Shown: in pieces, positions 4,497 to 5,805 of the stretch
How positions within the stretch are numbered: position 1 is the first letter of the stretch
Layout of the letters: each line of letters starts with the position of its first letter
Origin: an uncultured Chloroflexota bacterium
GTDB lineage: Bacteria; Chloroflexota; Anaerolineae; Aggregatilineales; Phototrophicaceae
Direction of reading: 5' to 3'
Assembly: GCA_903904765.1 (NCBI GenBank)
Contig: CAIVEA010000702.1
Span: forward strand, 1 to 5,805
DNA length: 5,805 nt
The notes under the pieces: generated by a model
The model's database searches: none
What the model was told of the DNA's origin: nothing
What the model saw: the letters and a program-made list of their open reading frames with translations, nothing else
Position numbers and translations under genes: made by a program

Positions 4497-5805
4497 ATGC
4501 GCTACTTCTTCCTGCTGCTCTGGCTGGCGATCCTCCCCATCATCCCTCTTCAAGCACAGGAGGGTGAAACAACGGTGGGCGCGGCAGGACTCGGTGATGA
4601 TTACTTCCCCACGCTCGGCAACAGCGGCTATGATGTGCAGCACTACGCGCTGGATATCACATGGGACAATACCACCAACCACATTACTGGGCTAGCCACA
4701 CTCGACGCACGAGCGCTGCAAGACCTATCGCGTTTCAACCTCGATTTCGCCGGACTGAACTTGCTCGATGTGCAGGTCAACGACCAACCAGCCACCACCC
4801 GCCGCGAAGGGCGCGAACTGGTCATCAAGCCCGCCTCGCCACTAACAACGGAGACGGATTTCCGGGTCACGGTGCGCTACGAAGGCGTTCCGGGCGAAGG
4901 GGTGGATAGCACCTATGATGCCTTCGGGCGCGGTTGGTACATGACCAGCGCGGGCGTTCACATCGCCAGCGAACCGGACGGCGCGGCGCTGTGGTTCCCC
5001 GCCAACGATCACCCTCTGGATAAGGCCACCTACACCTTCCGTATCACCGTTCCGGCGGAATATGATGTCGCCGCCAACGGGCTACTGCAATCCATCACCG
5101 ACAACCCGGACGGCACGCGCACTCACCTGTGGCAAACCCGCAATCCGCAAGCCAGCTACCTCGCCGCCATCAACATCGGTCATTTTGTGATACAGAACTT
5201 GCAAGCACCTGACGGCACACCCATCCGCAACTACTTCGATGTGTGTTGTGCAGCGGATGCCGAAGACTCCTTCGCGCTGACCGGGGACATCATCGCCTAT
5301 TTCAGTAGCGTGTTCGGCGCGTACCCGTTTGAAGCCTACGGGGCCGTCCTCTCTGGCGCGGACATTCCGTTCGCACTGGAAACACAAACCCTCTCGCTAT
5401 TCGGGCGCGATATGGCACACCTTTCGGACATGTCGCAAACCGTGATCGCCCACGAACTGGCGCATCAGTGGTTCGGGGACAGCGTGAGCCTATCCGAATG
5501 GAAAGACATCTGGCTGAACGAAGGTTTCGCCACCTATGCCGAATTGTTGTGGGAAGAACATCACAACGGCAAAGACGCGCTGGAAGCAGAAATTGATGGC
5601 TACCAGAGCATCATCCGGGGACGTTCCAGTTTCGTGCCCCCCGGCAACCCGCCTCCGAACGACCTTTTCAACGGGGGTGTCTATCTGCGCGGGGCGCTCA
5701 CCCTGCACGCGCTTCGGTTGACGGTGGGCGACGAAACCTTCTTCGCCATCCTCCGCGCCTACTATGACCGTTACCAATATGGCAACGCCACCACCGCCGA
5801 TTTCA
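4497..5805 (+). CDS. Secreted M1-family zinc aminopeptidase (5' part)
   Basis: The first 436 residues of a gene cut by the right edge. M1 metallopeptidases remove N-terminal amino acids from peptides. Residues 1-20 form a signal peptide (MRYFFLLLWLAILPIIPLQA), with probable signal peptidase I cleavage before Q21 and no lipobox cysteine. The beta-sandwich N-terminal domain spans about 40-230. The catalytic domain has ALETQ (293-297), in the position of the family's substrate-binding GAMEN motif, then HELAHQWFGD (319-328) and WLNEGFATYAE (339-349). H319, H323 and E342 are the zinc ligands in exact HExxH-x18-E spacing, with E320 as general base. Y396 in VYLRGALTLHALR is the likely transition-state tyrosine. 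The enzyme therefore looks active and probably works outside the cytoplasmic membrane, in peptide scavenging or turnover. The start is supported by the signal peptide and AGGA 8 bases upstream. It is divergently transcribed from the sugar operon. Confidence 0.95.
   Translation, partial: MRYFFLLLWLAILPIIPLQAQEGETTVGAAGLGDDYFPTLGNSGYDVQHYALDITWDNTTNHITGLATLDARALQDLSRFNLDFAGLNLLDVQVNDQPATTRREGRELVIKPASPLTTETDFRVTVRYEGVPGEGVDSTYDAFGRGWYMTSAGVHIASEPDGAALWFPANDHPLDKATYTFRITVPAEYDVAANGLLQSITDNPDGTRTHLWQTRNPQASYLAAINIGHFVIQNLQAPDGTPIRNYFDVCCAADAEDSFALTGDIIAYFSSVFGAYPFEAYGAVLSGADIPFALETQTLSLFGRDMAHLSDMSQTVIAHELAHQWFGDSVSLSEWKDIWLNEGFATYAELLWEEHHNGKDALEAEIDGYQSIIRGRSSFVPPGNPPPNDLFNGGVYLRGALTLHALRLTVGDETFFAILRAYYDRYQYGNATTADF

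Noticed and set aside
4194..4682. Minus-strand open frame spanning the intergenic region into the peptidase gene
   Set aside because: It crosses the divergent promoter region, overlaps the signal-peptide end of the peptidase antisense, and shows no family features.
5082..5777. Minus-strand open frames inside the peptidase gene (5082-5387, 5490-5777)
   Set aside because: The plus strand there encodes the zinc-binding catalytic domain with exact motif spacing; the antisense frames have no supporting features.

Overview
The window is GC-rich bacterial DNA, roughly 60% GC by eye. It holds six tightly packed genes on the minus strand (positions 20-4369) and the start of one plus-strand gene (from 4497, running off the right edge). 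A 127-base intergenic segment (4370-4496) separates the two divergent units. I see no RNA genes, mobile elements or CRISPR arrays, and no broken genes. The gene content and the form of the M1 peptidase (ALETQ where many family members have GAMEN) recall Chloroflexota such as Anaerolineae relatives. That placement is an inference from family resemblance and is not proven here.

Minus-strand unit, in transcription order: (1) a membrane-anchored protein of unknown function (3638-4369); (2) a 118-residue conserved-looking protein with a TGMPGAGFF motif (3282-3638); (3) an RmlD/RfbD-type dTDP-4-dehydrorhamnose reductase (2416-3285); (4) a GT2 glycosyltransferase of the rhamnosyltransferase-like kind (1457-2419); (5) a second GT2 enzyme resembling ALG5/DPM1 polyprenyl-phosphate sugar synthases (651-1460, GTG start); (6) ribonuclease HII (20-697). 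Every junction overlaps: TGATG, ATGA, ATGA, GTGA, then 47 bases. The unit therefore looks like one translationally coupled operon. Genes 3-5 suggest that a deoxysugar, probably L-rhamnose, is made and transferred to a cell-surface glycan or lipid. RNase HII is a replication and repair housekeeping enzyme that appears to share the transcript. The first two genes have no assigned role, and their linkage to the sugar genes is the main functional clue.

Plus-strand unit: a secreted M1-family zinc aminopeptidase with a signal peptide, the complete zinc site and the catalytic tyrosine. Only the first 436 residues are present.

The most distinctive non-coding signal is a nested, concentric inverted repeat at 4438-4472 in the divergent intergenic region. 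It contains the best candidate -10 element for the peptidase gene and is a plausible operator. Apart from this element and the two unknown proteins, the window looks ordinary, and I do not see a clear new defence or mobile system.
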